DNA of 64,000 bases from Tetrapisispora phaffii CBS 4417 (GCF_000236905.1 NC_016532.1:310001-374000), one strand, 5' to 3'. Shown: positions 1 through 9,930, counted from the first letter of the stretch. Notes: generated by a model from the sequence alone, not told the origin. Made by a program: numbers and translations.

Positions 1-1437
1 TTGCAAACAAAAGCTATATCTTCCAAACTTCTCAGATGGAATATTAAAGGTTTTGCAACTGCAAGGGTCACTTACATCGAATCCGCTTGTGATTCATTGT
101 TTGTAAATAAAAAAGAGTACAAAGTTAACCAGGAGTGGACAAATGTCACACCCACAATCCTAAATCTAACAGCTCGTGCTCTTTTTTTGAAGAATAACCA
201 TCCAATTGGTATTTTGAGAAATATGATTGAAAATAAAATGAATATCATTGACAATTCATATTCAATTCATAATAATTTTAAGCCTGTAGTATCAACATTT
301 GAAAATTTTGACTCTTTAGGGTTCCCAATGGATCATCCAGGAAGATCTAAGTCTGATACTTACTATATTAATAAAGACTTTCTATTGCGTACTCATACAT
401 CTGCGCATGAGATAGCATGTTTCAAACAATTGAAGGGAACTCCGTCTGATGTAAAGTCGGGTTTCTTAATCTCAGCTGATGTTTATAGAAGGGATGAAAT
501 TGATCGTACTCATTATCCAGTTTTCCACCAGATGGAAGGTGCTAGAATTTGGGAACGTGGAACAGAAGATAAAGAAAACGATTCTATTGAACCAACGCAC
601 ATCACACAGATGAGGAAAGATATAGACAAGTTACACAAACAATTAGAGAAGGAAGAAACAAAAATTATTGTGCAAGATAATGCTTCCTTGGATGATAATC
701 CAAAACAAGACTATATGACAGATCTGGAAGTTGATTTATGCCAACAACATTTGAAAAGATCAGTCGAATTAGTAGTAGCAGAAGTCTTTAATAAGAAGAT
801 ACAAAGTATGAAGCAATCAAAAATGAACCAAGATGAGATCCCTAAGGAATTGAAGGTTCGTTGGATCAAGGCATATTTTCCTTGGACAGCTCCATCTTGG
901 GAAATCGAAGTATGGTGGCAAGGAGAGTGGCTAGAAATTTGTGGCTGTGGATTAGTACGTCAAGATGTTTTAATTAAATCTGGATATGCTAAAGACAGTA
1001 CCATTGGTTGGGCATTTGGTTTAGGGTTGGATAGAATTGCTATGCTACTATTTGAAGTTCCTGACATCAGATTATTCTGGTCTCTAGATAGTAGATTCCA
1101 TGACCAGTTCCAAAAAAATGAAATAACGCCTTTCGTTCCATACTCAAAATACCCAGGCACGACTAGAGATGTCGCATTTTGGTTACCAGATGACAACTTA
1201 GAAGTTGAAGTTCATGAGAATGATATAATGGAAATTGTACGGAATGTTGCTGGTGATTTAGTCGAATATGTGAAACTTATCGACGAATTTAAAAATCCTA
1301 AAACCGGAAAAACTTCACAATGTTACAGAATTAATTACCAATCAATGGATAGGAACATTACAAATGAAGAAATTAACAAATTACAAGAAACTGTACGTAA
1401 GGAATTAACCAGAAAATACAATCTTGAAGTAAGATAA
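1..1437 (+). CDS. MSF1: Mitochondrial phenylalanyl-tRNA synthetase (5' end at window edge)
   Basis: Class II aminoacyl-tRNA synthetase that charges mitochondrial tRNA-Phe as a single chain. Visible signatures are the motif 2 region RRDEIDRTHYPVFHQMEG (about residues 164-181), motif 3 GWAFGLGLDRIAMLLFE (about 337-353), and a C-terminal anticodon-binding FDX-ACB domain beginning near YSKYPGTTRDVAFW. The frame is open from base 1 with TTG as its first codon, and the first in-frame ATG is about 75 codons in, inside conserved sequence. The true start is therefore probably just upstream of the window and only a few residues are missing. The N-terminus is basic and lacks acidic residues at first, as expected for a mitochondrial presequence. 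TAH18 follows on the same strand, as MSF1-TAH18 (YPR047W-YPR048W) do in S. cerevisiae. Confidence 0.95.
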   Translation: MQTKAISSKLLRWNIKGFATARVTYIESACDSLFVNKKEYKVNQEWTNVTPTILNLTARALFLKNNHPIGILRNMIENKMNIIDNSYSIHNNFKPVVSTFENFDSLGFPMDHPGRSKSDTYYINKDFLLRTHTSAHEIACFKQLKGTPSDVKSGFLISADVYRRDEIDRTHYPVFHQMEGARIWERGTEDKENDSIEPTHITQMRKDIDKLHKQLEKEETKIIVQDNASLDDNPKQDYMTDLEVDLCQQHLKRSVELVVAEVFNKKIQSMKQSKMNQDEIPKELKVRWIKAYFPWTAPSWEIEVWWQGEWLEICGCGLVRQDVLIKSGYAKDSTIGWAFGLGLDRIAMLLFEVPDIRLFWSLDSRFHDQFQKNEITPFVPYSKYPGTTRDVAFWLPDDNLEVEVHENDIMEIVRNVAGDLVEYVKLIDEFKNPKTGKTSQCYRINYQSMDRNITNEEINKLQETVRKELTRKYNLEVR

Positions 1438-1870
1438 TTCAATATTCAACTACAACTGCTGAGCTCATCTAATAAACATTAAACATTCACACTAAATAAT
1501 TTTGTAAATAATTTGAATAACATAAAGTCTATGTATAAAGGTAATCCGAATGCAACCATAGTTAAAACAACTGAGTATAGTTTTCATAATTGAAGTCAAT
1601 ATATATATATATTTGTATATACCATTACTAACATTATTAAAATTAAGGTGAAATTCTTACTGAGAACGGACATCGAAAAGCGTAATAAATTGTGGAACTT
1701 TTTAGATATCGATCAATTTAGTCATCATTTTTATTTAGCATTAAGTAAATTATATAAAGTATTTTGATTGTATATAAAAGTATTTCAATAGATAATTCAA
1801 TTGTTGTATCTATTTAAGAATCGAGCAATATAATTTAAAACAGACTACTGCAAAGGAATAAAAAGACCTA
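1438..1870. other. Intergenic region, TAH18 promoter
   Basis: AT-rich spacer between two same-strand genes. It holds a short TA run near 1600-1612 and a TACTAAC string near 1626. I found no matching GTATGT donor that would make the latter a 5'-UTR intron. No RNA gene or further coding exon seen. Confidence 0.5.
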
Positions 1871-3751
1871 ATGTCTTCAAATAAAATTGCAATTTTGTAT
1901 GGGTCCGAGACTGGAAATGCAGCAGATTTTGCTGCCATTCTATCCCATCATCTGCATCGATTACATTTTGCTCATAGCTTATCAAGCATGGGAGACTACC
2001 CAGCTGCAGACATCCTAAAATGTCGATATATGTTCGTCATATCTTCTACTACTGGTCAAGGTGACTTGCCTCGCAATGTACATGAAATGTCCTATGGTGA
2101 AGATAGAACCAACACCTTGTGGTCTGTTTTGAAGAAAAAGAACTTACCTAATGACCTTTTGGATCATTTAAATATTGCATTCTTTGGTTTGGGTGATTCT
2201 TCTTATCCTAAGTTTAACTATGCGATAAGAAAACTCCATCAGAGAATGGTTGTGCAATTAGGTGCTACGGAAATTTTTGAAAGGTTAGAGGCTGACGACA
2301 TTTCAATGGCAGGAAGTAATAGAGACACAGGTCTTGGTATAGAATCTGTCTATTTTGAATTTGAAAAGAGGATTTTGCAACACTTAAAAGAGAAATTTCC
2401 AAATAGAAAAGTTAATGGAGAAGTGTTAAAACGTGAAGAACTCAGTGAGGAAATATATTTAGAACCTAAAACATACTTAAAAATGGGTGATACTTCAAAT
2501 ATGCGCAAGGAAAATGCCCATGAACCTAAATTTATGGGTGATTATTCAATATCGAATGGTAAAATCATTAAAAATCTTAGAATAACAAGTGAGGAACATT
2601 TTCAGGATGTGAGACAATTAACATTTAAACAGGACGATATCAAACCGTACAGTCCTGGTGATACTATTGCAATATACCCAACTAACACTGATGAAGATGT
2701 TCAGCGATTTCTGGAGGTCCAAACCCATTGGTTGGAGATTGCGGACGAACCTTTGAGCTTTACTGACGGTATACCAAATAGCTTGAATGATGGAGGGTGC
2801 ATCGAGAATTTAACTTTGAGAAACTTATTAAAGTACCATTGTGATTTCAATAGTATTCCCAAGCCGAGTTTTTTTATGAAGATATGGACCTTTGCGACCG
2901 ACGTTTCTAGAATGGAAAGAGGAGAAGAGCAATGTACACAACAAAGAGAAAAATTACACGAATTTGCTTTTGAGCAAGATATGCAAGATCTTTATGATTA
3001 TTGTAATAGGCCCAGGAGATCTATATTAGAGGTCTTAGAAGATTTTTTGTCCATCAGATTACCATGGAAGTACGTTATAGATTACATGCCAGTATTAAAA
3101 CCTAGACTATTTTCAATCTCAAGCAGTAAATCTAATTCTGAAATAGAATTAACAGTTGCCATCGTCAAATACAAAACAATTTTAAGAAAACTTAGAAGAG
3201 GCGTTTGCACAAATTATATCTCTAAACTACGGAATGAAGACACCATTCGTTATAAAGTGATTAATAATAGTTTACATCTGAATAAACAATTAGAGCATAA
3301 CAGGGATATACCATGCATATTAATCAGTCCAGGTGTTGGTATAGCACCAATGATGTCTCTAATAAGATCAGACATTTGCAATAATGTGCATCTCTTTTTT
3401 GGTAATAGGGTGAAAGATTGCGACTTTTTATATCGCAGTGAGTTAGAACAATTTGATAAAAGTGGTAAGATCAAACTGTACACATGTTTTTCAAGAGATG
3501 AGATAAATTCCCCAGAGTTAAAATATGTTCAAGATATATTATGGGAGAAGAAGGATTTAATTGCAAATCTTATTATCGATAACCAAGCTGTAATATACCT
3601 ATGTGGTTCGTCAGGGAAAATGCCAATTCAAGTGAGAATCACTATAGTTGAAATCTTGAAAAAGTCTGGTCATTTCAAAGATGACAAAGAGGCAGAAACA
3701 TATCTGAAGGATATGGAAAAAAATAATCGTTACTTCCAAGAAACTTGGTAA
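1871..3751 (+). CDS. TAH18: Diflavin reductase of cytosolic Fe-S cluster assembly
   Basis: NADPH-dependent diflavin oxidoreductase of 626 residues, close to the 623 of S. cerevisiae Tah18. It passes electrons to Dre2 in cytosolic iron-sulfur protein assembly. Domains in order: an N-terminal flavodoxin FMN domain with ILYGSETGNAADFA (about 9-22) and GLGDSSYPKFNY; an FAD-binding ferredoxin-reductase domain with RPRRSILEVLEDF (about 379) and the RLFSISSS flavin motif (about 415); and an NADPH-binding domain with ISPGVGIAPMMSL (about 485) and YLCGSSGKMP. The C-terminus ends in an aromatic residue (ETW), as is usual for this family. The first ATG of the frame is used. It lies downstream of MSF1 on the same strand and converges on POL30. 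Confidence 0.97.
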   Translation: MSSNKIAILYGSETGNAADFAAILSHHLHRLHFAHSLSSMGDYPAADILKCRYMFVISSTTGQGDLPRNVHEMSYGEDRTNTLWSVLKKKNLPNDLLDHLNIAFFGLGDSSYPKFNYAIRKLHQRMVVQLGATEIFERLEADDISMAGSNRDTGLGIESVYFEFEKRILQHLKEKFPNRKVNGEVLKREELSEEIYLEPKTYLKMGDTSNMRKENAHEPKFMGDYSISNGKIIKNLRITSEEHFQDVRQLTFKQDDIKPYSPGDTIAIYPTNTDEDVQRFLEVQTHWLEIADEPLSFTDGIPNSLNDGGCIENLTLRNLLKYHCDFNSIPKPSFFMKIWTFATDVSRMERGEEQCTQQREKLHEFAFEQDMQDLYDYCNRPRRSILEVLEDFLSIRLPWKYVIDYMPVLKPRLFSISSSKSNSEIELTVAIVKYKTILRKLRRGVCTNYISKLRNEDTIRYKVINNSLHLNKQLEHNRDIPCILISPGVGIAPMMSLIRSDICNNVHLFFGNRVKDCDFLYRSELEQFDKSGKIKLYTCFSRDEINSPELKYVQDILWEKKDLIANLIIDNQAVIYLCGSSGKMPIQVRITIVEILKKSGHFKDDKEAETYLKDMEKNNRYFQETW

Positions 3752-3984
3752 GTGTGCAACAAATGGAAATACATTGATAAATGAGGCTTTATTTTCTATT
3801 TACATAGAATATTAAATATTCGATAATGAATAATGTTTTTTTTTATCAAATTGATGTTATTATCTGTGAATATTTTACAAATTATATGACAATATACTAA
3901 AAATATTATTAATATATTTAAATTTATTTAAATGTGATTTTTTTTTCATTTGTTTTATTTGGCCTGATTGTAATTCTACATTAT

Positions 3985-4761
3985 CTATTCTTCTTCATTG
4001 AATTTTGGAGCTAAGAAGAATTGGAGGAAACCACTCTTTAAATCAAATTGGAAAAGAGCTGGAGCTTCACTGGATAATCTGATTCCTACTGAGTCTGAGA
4101 GAGAAGAACCCTTGATAATATCCAGTAAATATTTAGCACCGAAGGTTAGGTCGACTGGTTGATCCATTTCTAACTTAATACTTTCTTCTGGTTTATCCAT
4201 ATTTACAAAAGGTTTCAATATCACGGAACCAGAACCGATGTCACCATCAGCAACAAATTTAATAGTTTCCTTAGTAATCATGATATTTAAAGAGTCACTT
4301 AATTGAGATAAATCTCTAACGATTTTGCTGAATTCAACAGATGGCATTAAAATATTGGAATCGTATTGTAATTCTTCAATCTTCAAGAAATCAGCATCAA
4401 TTTCCATTAATTTCAAAGAATATTCAGCGATTCTATCTTTTTTGGTGTCTTCGAATAGTAATAGGACAGAATCTGGGTTTTCGTCAGCAATTAGAGTTAA
4501 CGTATCGGTATTGTTACCACATCTTAAGATCTTGGATAGAGATGTTAAATCCATACCTAAGGTGATTGGATGATCACATCTATATTCTTGGAAAGCTTCT
4601 GTACCAATTTCTAGAGAAACCAATAGAACTCTGGAGTCATCAACTGCTTGGGCGATGATACCCTTTGGGGTGCATTGAAAGTTGACTAATTGAACACAAT
4701 CTTTAAAACCGTCAATGATTCTTTTAAATAAACTGGCTTCTTCGAACTTAGCTTCTAGCAT
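3985..4761 (-). CDS. POL30: PCNA, DNA polymerase sliding clamp
   Basis: Homotrimeric sliding clamp for DNA polymerases delta and epsilon, also a hub for repair and chromatin assembly. The 258-residue length equals S. cerevisiae PCNA. The sequence is collinear from MLEAKFEEASLFKRIIDGF to the C-terminal FLAPKFNEEE. The lysine in MITKETIKF falls at the position of Lys164, the known ubiquitin/SUMO acceptor. The inter-domain connecting-loop region around IEELQYDS is present. NHP6 lies upstream on the same strand, as in S. cerevisiae (YBR088C / YBR089C-A). An ACGCGT box lies about 220 bp upstream of the start and fits G1/S control by MBF. Confidence 0.99.
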   Translation of the reverse strand: MLEAKFEEASLFKRIIDGFKDCVQLVNFQCTPKGIIAQAVDDSRVLLVSLEIGTEAFQEYRCDHPITLGMDLTSLSKILRCGNNTDTLTLIADENPDSVLLLFEDTKKDRIAEYSLKLMEIDADFLKIEELQYDSNILMPSVEFSKIVRDLSQLSDSLNIMITKETIKFVADGDIGSGSVILKPFVNMDKPEESIKLEMDQPVDLTFGAKYLLDIIKGSSLSDSVGIRLSSEAPALFQFDLKSGFLQFFLAPKFNEEE

Positions 4762-4983
4762 TTTGTATATATTTATTATTGATGTGCTTCTGTATATTTT
4801 AAGAATACTTTAAGAATTTTAGAGATTAAACTCTTCCAATAATATAATAAAAAAAGATGTGGTTCTTAAATGGAATTATAAAATTATTTTTTGTACTATA
4901 CCACTACATATATATATCATAACTGATGATGTTAAAAAAAATGTTTCAAAAAACGCCAAACTATGTTTCGTGTTTATGAAAAA

Positions 4984-4989
4984 ACGCGT
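4984..4989. promoter_or_regulatory. MCB box in POL30 promoter
   Basis: ACGCGT, the palindromic MluI cell-cycle box bound by Mbp1-Swi6, 223 bp upstream of the POL30 start. MBF control of PCNA genes is established in S. cerevisiae. Only one exact copy is seen here, so function is inferred. The rest of 4762-5306 is AT-rich spacer without other features that I recognise. Confidence 0.6.
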
Positions 4990-5306
4990 TAAATTGAATA
5001 TGCTTAGACCGTTCATTGTAAATAAGTACAATTACTGGAGATTTAGTGTCCAAGGTCTATTCAATAATCTTGGATTTAGTACATATATACTTTAAGTTAT
5101 GTTAAAATAAAATAGATTAATAATACATTTTCAGGTAAAAAAGTAAATTATAAAAGCAATTGATATAAAAAAAATTATTCAATCTAATAATATATAATGA
5201 ATGTTATTTAATCTTGTGAAACTTCCCACCTTCTCAAAAAACAAAATAGATACTGAGATCAAAATTCGCAAGATAAAATGATGGATGATTGTTACTTCAC
5301 TTTAAT

Positions 5307-5588
5307 TTACGCCTTGGTAGCGTTGTATAGCTCTTTTTCCGATTCGTATCTCTTCTTATCAGCTTGAGCTTTTGCTTCAAAAGGACCCTTATCCTCATCA
5401 GTTAAAGCTCTCCATTTTTCACCTAATAATCTACCAATTTGACCAAAGGAAACATCTGGGTTTTCAGCTCTAACGATATCTCTAGTTTCGTTAGCGAAGA
5501 ACATGTAGGCAGACATGGCTCTCTTTGGAGCATTTGGATCCTTCTTTCTTCTATGGGTTCTCTTCTTAATTTCTCTTGGACCAGCCAT
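5307..5588 (-). CDS. NHP6: HMG-box chromatin protein Nhp6
   Basis: Small non-histone chromatin protein of 93 residues consisting of a basic N-terminal arm ([18 protein letters not shown]) followed by one HMG box ([19 protein letters not shown]...[12 protein letters not shown]). It bends DNA in the minor groove, assists the FACT complex and promotes RNA polymerase III transcription, notably of SNR6. The order POL30-NHP6 matches the YBR088C-YBR089C-A pair. Because the window mixes two duplicated tracks, it cannot be assigned to NHP6A or NHP6B from the sequence alone. A Reb1-type site lies about 290 bp upstream. Confidence 0.97.
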   Translation of the reverse strand: MAGPREIKKRTHRRKKDPNAPKRAMSAYMFFANETRDIVRAENPDVSFGQIGRLLGEKWRALTDEDKGPFEAKAQADKKRYESEKELYNATKA

Positions 5589-5874
5589 TGCAGTTCTGTA
5601 TATATTTTTATTAGAGTAATATTGATTTAGTTCTAGTTATATTGACAAACTTAGAAATAACTAAGATAAAGTATTATAAAATGAATAACAATTAACCGTG
5701 AACCATAATTGTACTAAGAGCACTAATGGAATATAGTAATAGTATGAATATCACATTTATTTGTATATTTATAGTGTGAGTTACACTATAGAGTTCATTG
5801 TTTGTTGATTTATTGTGTATTAAAAAGTTCGCGTTTCGGAATGAAATCTCTAAAGTGTGCAACCGTTTCTGTGC

Positions 5875-5881
5875 CGGGTAA
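5875..5881 (+). promoter_or_regulatory. Reb1-type site upstream of NHP6
   Basis: CGGGTAA, the core recognised by the general regulatory factor Reb1, about 290 bp upstream of the NHP6 start in the 5589-6011 spacer. Exact core match; occupancy not known. Confidence 0.45.
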
Positions 5882-5981
5882 ACCAATCTATGAATATTCT
5901 ATACCTTAAGTTATTCATTGTTTAGTTGTTTAAGATGTACTGATTCGCTTTGTTATTTTTACATTCATGCATCTTCATGCA

Positions 5982-6010
5982 TAATATATATATATATATA
6001 TATATATATA
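5982..6010. repeat. TA dinucleotide microsatellite at RXT2 3' end
   Basis: About 14 uninterrupted TA units ending one base before the RXT2 stop codon (minus strand). AT-rich efficiency elements for 3'-end formation (TATATA) are common in yeast, so the tract may serve RXT2 termination. Length is probably variable between strains. Confidence 0.8.
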
Positions 6011-6011
6011 C

Positions 6012-7295
6012 TTACTCCTCTTCTTGTTCTTCATCAGGATTTTCTTCTTCGTCTCCCGAATCAAGTGTCTTGTTCGTTGTGATTCTGATCAAACCTCTTT
6101 TCGCATCTCTTAATAACGATGGTATTAATATACCTTCTTCTTGTATTCCACCGATTTCTTTGCTCCAACTATAAATACGTTCTTTGATTCTGTTTGCTTT
6201 GATCAGGTAGTTTCTTATTTTGGACAAGTTTCTAATGAATTCTTGGTTTCTTTGTAATGCAATTTGCGATAATTGTCTTGATGTTTCCAACTCTTCATGG
6301 ATTTTGGCCATGTTTTGTTCATGGTTTGGAAACTCTTTTGTTAAGTAAGATAACGAGTATGACGATATAATATCCGTGTTGTTTTGGGCATCTTTCTTTG
6401 AATTCTTAGGGTCCAATTCTTCGTCGAATTTAGTTAGTACATCGACTTTCGGTATGGCAAAAAATGGATCTTCATCTTCGTGGTCCTCTTGTCTTCCCTC
6501 TTTAAAATCAACTGGGTTGTTGTTTTTATTGTCATTACTGTCTTCCTCATCCTCATTGATAGTCGTGTTGTTGGCTGTACTATTTTCTGGATCGTTTTCA
6601 TTATCACTCTCTTCGAGTAATAATTTATGGTCATAATCTTTTAAATTCAAATTAGACTGATGTAAAGGATCTACTAAATTACCCAACAATACCTCTAATA
6701 ATTTTGTGTACTTGTTAACAGAATCTTGCTCTTTCTCAACCATCAATATTGTCTGTAAAGCTAATTCTTTCAGAATTTTGGATTTATACACATGTGATAT
6801 GGAATCCTTAGTAGATATATCACTCAAAGATGAAATAGGACTCAAAGTCTTAGAAATATCCACCAATTTATTCAAATTATATTCATCATCATCATCATCT
6901 TCATCCTCATCGCCAAGTTTTATAGTGTTTGGCCCTTTCACGTCAAGTGAATCAAGTGGTGGTATATTAAACCTCATTCTCTTCCTTTGTAAAAGATTAT
7001 GCTCTGAACCATTATAAAAGATGCATTCTTCATCAATTGGTTTCGTATTATTAATATTAGTCCTTGTAACCAACTCACTCTTCTGCAATAATTTATTACC
7101 CCTATTGCTAGTAATCCCATTTGTCTCGGGATATACTATTTTACCATCAATGGATCTTTTAAGGAGTGGGTAGTTCCCACACTTCTCTCTTATTAGTTTT
7201 TGAGAAAACTTCTTTATGTATAGTTGTTCATCTGCAGAGTCCTCCTCTAGTTGCTGCTGCTGCTTTTGTGTTTCCACAACGGTATCCTCATTCAT
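6012..7295 (-). CDS. RXT2: Rpd3L histone deacetylase subunit Rxt2
   Basis: A 427-residue acidic protein, close to the 430 of S. cerevisiae Rxt2 (YBR095C), a subunit of the large Rpd3 histone deacetylase complex. The conserved N-terminal block includes the NGSEHNLLQRKRMRFNIPPL stretch (about residues 94-113). The C-terminal half is helical, with ELETSRQLSQIALQRNQEF and RNYLIKANRIKERIYSWS. Between them lie low-complexity acidic runs (EDEDDDDDEY; NEDEEDSNDNKNN), and the protein ends in an acidic tail. Assignment rests on length, motif layout and position in the POL30-NHP6-RXT2 order of the YBR track. It is divergently transcribed from SMK1. Confidence 0.75.
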   Translation of the reverse strand: MNEDTVVETQKQQQQLEEDSADEQLYIKKFSQKLIREKCGNYPLLKRSIDGKIVYPETNGITSNRGNKLLQKSELVTRTNINNTKPIDEECIFYNGSEHNLLQRKRMRFNIPPLDSLDVKGPNTIKLGDEDEDDDDDEYNLNKLVDISKTLSPISSLSDISTKDSISHVYKSKILKELALQTILMVEKEQDSVNKYTKLLEVLLGNLVDPLHQSNLNLKDYDHKLLLEESDNENDPENSTANNTTINEDEEDSNDNKNNNPVDFKEGRQEDHEDEDPFFAIPKVDVLTKFDEELDPKNSKKDAQNNTDIISSYSLSYLTKEFPNHEQNMAKIHEELETSRQLSQIALQRNQEFIRNLSKIRNYLIKANRIKERIYSWSKEIGGIQEEGILIPSLLRDAKRGLIRITTNKTLDSGDEEENPDEEQEEE

Positions 7296-7586
7296 AGCAA
7301 TTAATCTTTATCAATTCAAGAACACTGTAAAATTCAATCGCTGATATGTCTGTCTCCGCTCTCTTCAAATAGTTTACAACAAAAATCAACCACAATGTAA
7401 CCAGTTAACAAGTACCCGATATATATTAGCGTCATCATCAAGAAATTTTATTACAAATTAGAACCAGACTAGACATCAAGAGTATAAGTTTGATTCATTA
7501 TAACTTATACTCAAGTTCACTTTCATTATTTATAAGATTTAACGACTTCATATTTTAGCTGTTGCTCCTACAAGGGAAAAAAGTAG

Positions 7587-7592
7587 CACGTG
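7587..7592. promoter_or_regulatory. CACGTG E-box between RXT2 and SMK1
   Basis: CACGTG in context GCACGTGAC. It is a candidate site for Cbf1 or Pho4-type bHLH factors in the 703-bp divergent promoter. The flanks do not decide between them. Confidence 0.4.
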
Positions 7593-7827
7593 ACTGACAG
7601 TAGTGCTTGTCATTGCGTAAGAATGGGGGTCCTCGCAAGTGTCAGTAATGCAATGATAATGCCAATGATGATTCAAGAGTGGTTCAATCATGGTGGCACA
7701 TTTTACATTATATGAAGTGCTTACACTTTTGATTATAAATGGTGTTTGGTATTGAAGGAACACATGGAACTCTTTCGTTGGGTATCACGGATACGTGTGC
7801 CGTTAAGTATGGGCATAAATTTTTTGC

Positions 7828-7836
7828 GTCACAAAT
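7828..7836 (+). promoter_or_regulatory. Mid-sporulation element upstream of SMK1
   Basis: GTCACAAAT fits the Ndt80 mid-sporulation element consensus (DNCRCAAAW) at every position. It lies 163 bp upstream of the SMK1 start. SMK1 is a known mid-sporulation gene in S. cerevisiae, so conserved Ndt80 control is a reasonable inference. Confidence 0.6.
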
Positions 7837-7998
7837 TAGCTAGAACTTGTTATGAGTGATGCCATACTTGTAAAACCAATAAGCAAACAAACATAAACAT
7901 TTATTTAGCTATATAAATATTATTAGTATTTATCTGGAGAATGTTTTTTTGTATCAACGTTGGATTAGAACAGAAGATAACAGGCTGTTTCATGTAAG

Positions 7999-9291
7999 AT
8001 GAACAATCTAATTGGCGATGGGGCTAGAGGGTCTATAAACAACTACTTCTATAAGACTAAACTGGAGCTTCCATTATACGATATTAAAAATTCGAAGAAG
8101 CCTACTGAGCAAATCGAAGGTCCTAGGGTTCCAAGGACAATACATGAAAGTTCAAAAGTTAGCTTGCCTCAAAGATACGAAGTGGTTCAAGTTTTAGGAA
8201 AGGGTTCATATGGAATAGTTTGCTCAGTTAGGGACCTGAATAGCAATACAAACAATGCCTTATTGGCAGTTAAGAAGATAACAAATATTTTTTATAAGGA
8301 GATTTTAATAAAGAGGGCCATCCGAGAATTGAAATTCATCAAATATTTTAGAGGACATAAGAATATCGTTAGTCTTCTGGATGTCGATATCGTATTAGAT
8401 GCCCCGTATGATGGACTATATTGTTATCAAGAACTTATTGACTATGACCTGGCAAAAGTTGTCCATTCTTCTGTGCTGCTGACGGAGTTTCATATCAAGT
8501 ATTTCTTTTATCAGATCTTGTGTGGTCTCAAGTATATCCACTCCGCAGATGTACTTCATAGAGACTTGAAACCGGGAAATATACTATGTACACTAAACGG
8601 GACGTTAAAGATATGCGATTTTGGCTTAGCAAGAGGAATATCACAAACTGTTCTACAGAAAGCTAACAGACAAAATTCGACAAACGAACCAGTTCAGTAT
8701 TACAATCTGGATATAACGAACTATGTGGCCACTAGATGGTACAGAGCTCCAGAATTGATACTGTCGCACAACGAGTACGATAAGTCTATAGATATTTGGT
8801 CGTGTGGATGCATTCTTGCCGAATTCTATGGTCGAAAACCCGTGTTCATGGGGAAAGACGCCATGCATCAAATATTCGAAATTATTAAAGTAATTGGGTC
8901 TCCATCCAAAGAGTTATTAGAAACATATGGCTCGTCGAAATCTTGGACAGTGTACAATTCGAATATGATCAACTATAAAAAGAAAGAGTGGTCTGAAGTT
9001 TATCCACATGCAACCGCCCAAGCCACTGATCTAATGGAAAATTTAATGAAATGGGTTTCAAAAGACAGGTACACAGTAGAGGAAGCAATTGAACACCCGT
9101 TTTTATCAGACGTGAGAAACAAAGATGACGAACCCATTTGTCCTTATGGAGAATTCGATTTTTTATACGAGTACGAGTTGCATTCGATGCAAGATCTAAG
9201 GAATTATCTTGTTAATGAAGTCAACACCTTCAAGTCAGAAAAGAAAATAATATTCAATAAATCCCACTCTAGATCACAAATGACAATTTAA
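7999..9291 (+). CDS. SMK1: Sporulation-specific MAP kinase Smk1
   Basis: Meiotic MAP kinase controlling spore-wall assembly. The kinase core is complete: glycine loop GKGSYGIV (about 67-74), catalytic lysine in AVKKI (about 90), HRDLKPGN (about 187), DFGLAR (about 207) and RWYRAPE. The activation loop reads T240-N-Y242 instead of the usual TEY/TGY, which is the diagnostic Smk1 variant. At 430 residues it is longer than the 388 of S. cerevisiae Smk1; the extra length is mainly at the N-terminus before the kinase domain. SEC8 follows, as in the YPR054W-YPR055W order. An Ndt80-type element lies upstream. Confidence 0.96.
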   Translation: MNNLIGDGARGSINNYFYKTKLELPLYDIKNSKKPTEQIEGPRVPRTIHESSKVSLPQRYEVVQVLGKGSYGIVCSVRDLNSNTNNALLAVKKITNIFYKEILIKRAIRELKFIKYFRGHKNIVSLLDVDIVLDAPYDGLYCYQELIDYDLAKVVHSSVLLTEFHIKYFFYQILCGLKYIHSADVLHRDLKPGNILCTLNGTLKICDFGLARGISQTVLQKANRQNSTNEPVQYYNLDITNYVATRWYRAPELILSHNEYDKSIDIWSCGCILAEFYGRKPVFMGKDAMHQIFEIIKVIGSPSKELLETYGSSKSWTVYNSNMINYKKKEWSEVYPHATAQATDLMENLMKWVSKDRYTVEEAIEHPFLSDVRNKDDEPICPYGEFDFLYEYELHSMQDLRNYLVNEVNTFKSEKKIIFNKSHSRSQMTI

Positions 9292-9433
9292 ATAAATAAA
9301 AAATATATAATTTAGAACAATAAACTTTCGACACAAAGTATCACTTTACTGGAGTTAGCCCTATGGTTAAAATAAACGACTAAAGTTCATGTATCGAATA
9401 CCATAAATCTGAAATAGTTTGCTGCAAGACAAG

Positions 9434-9823
9434 TTAGTATGGGAATTGGTTTGGATGGAAAACCAATCTAATATATAAGGTCACTTCATCTTGAATTTGT
9501 CTTGTGGCTTTATAAGTGACCATCCTTTGCTCATCGTTCAAATATGGAATATCGCTTAAATATTTAGCGGAGTCGGGTAATGAGGTGTGGCACTGAAATA
9601 AATAAAGGTTTAAGATTCTGATCGTACTCAGATTTGAAATGATATTATCTGTTACAATTATTAACTTCAATATTTAGAATAAATCATGATTTGATGTATA
9701 AGTAATTGAGTTAGATAATCTAATTAGAGATATATGATAACATAATTATTAATTCCCTGAAAGTTTATTGCATTTCGATACTATAAGCTCCAGAAACTGA
9801 GATCGAAAAGTTAGCTTTTTCAT
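9434..9823 (-). CDS. Possible small two-exon gene, function unknown
   Basis: A minus-strand frame (9434-9670) with yeast-like codon use has no ATG at its 5' end, only the one in QRMVTYKATR. It contains SNLSTIRILNLYLF, LPDSAKYLSDIPYLNDEQR and a C-terminus VFHPNQFPY. A candidate model joins exon 1 at 9823-9782 (ATG, 14 codons) to exon 2 at 9664-9434 across an intron at 9665-9781. The intron has a CTAAC-containing branch-like sequence at 9710-9716 and an AAG acceptor, giving about 90 residues. The donor, GTATCG, is not the yeast consensus, so the exon 1 choice is uncertain; a later acceptor (TTTATTTATTTCAG) is also possible. The product resembles nothing I recognise. It would be divergent from SEC8. 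It could instead be a decaying gene. Confidence 0.4.
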
Positions 9824-9930
9824 TGAGCAAAAAAATAGGAGAACACTACTGTGGTGTGTTTTTTATTGACATTTTTTATTGTTTAGAGATTTAGTTGGAT
9901 AAATTAAAAAAACACATACGTATACTTATA

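Noticed and set aside
1600..1640. 5'-UTR intron of TAH18 suggested by TACTAAC near 1626
   Set aside because: No GTATGT-type donor upstream and no gain in coding sequence.
7780..7795. Abf1-like string ATCACGGATACG upstream of SMK1
   Set aside because: Spacing between the two half-motifs is one base short of the Abf1 consensus.
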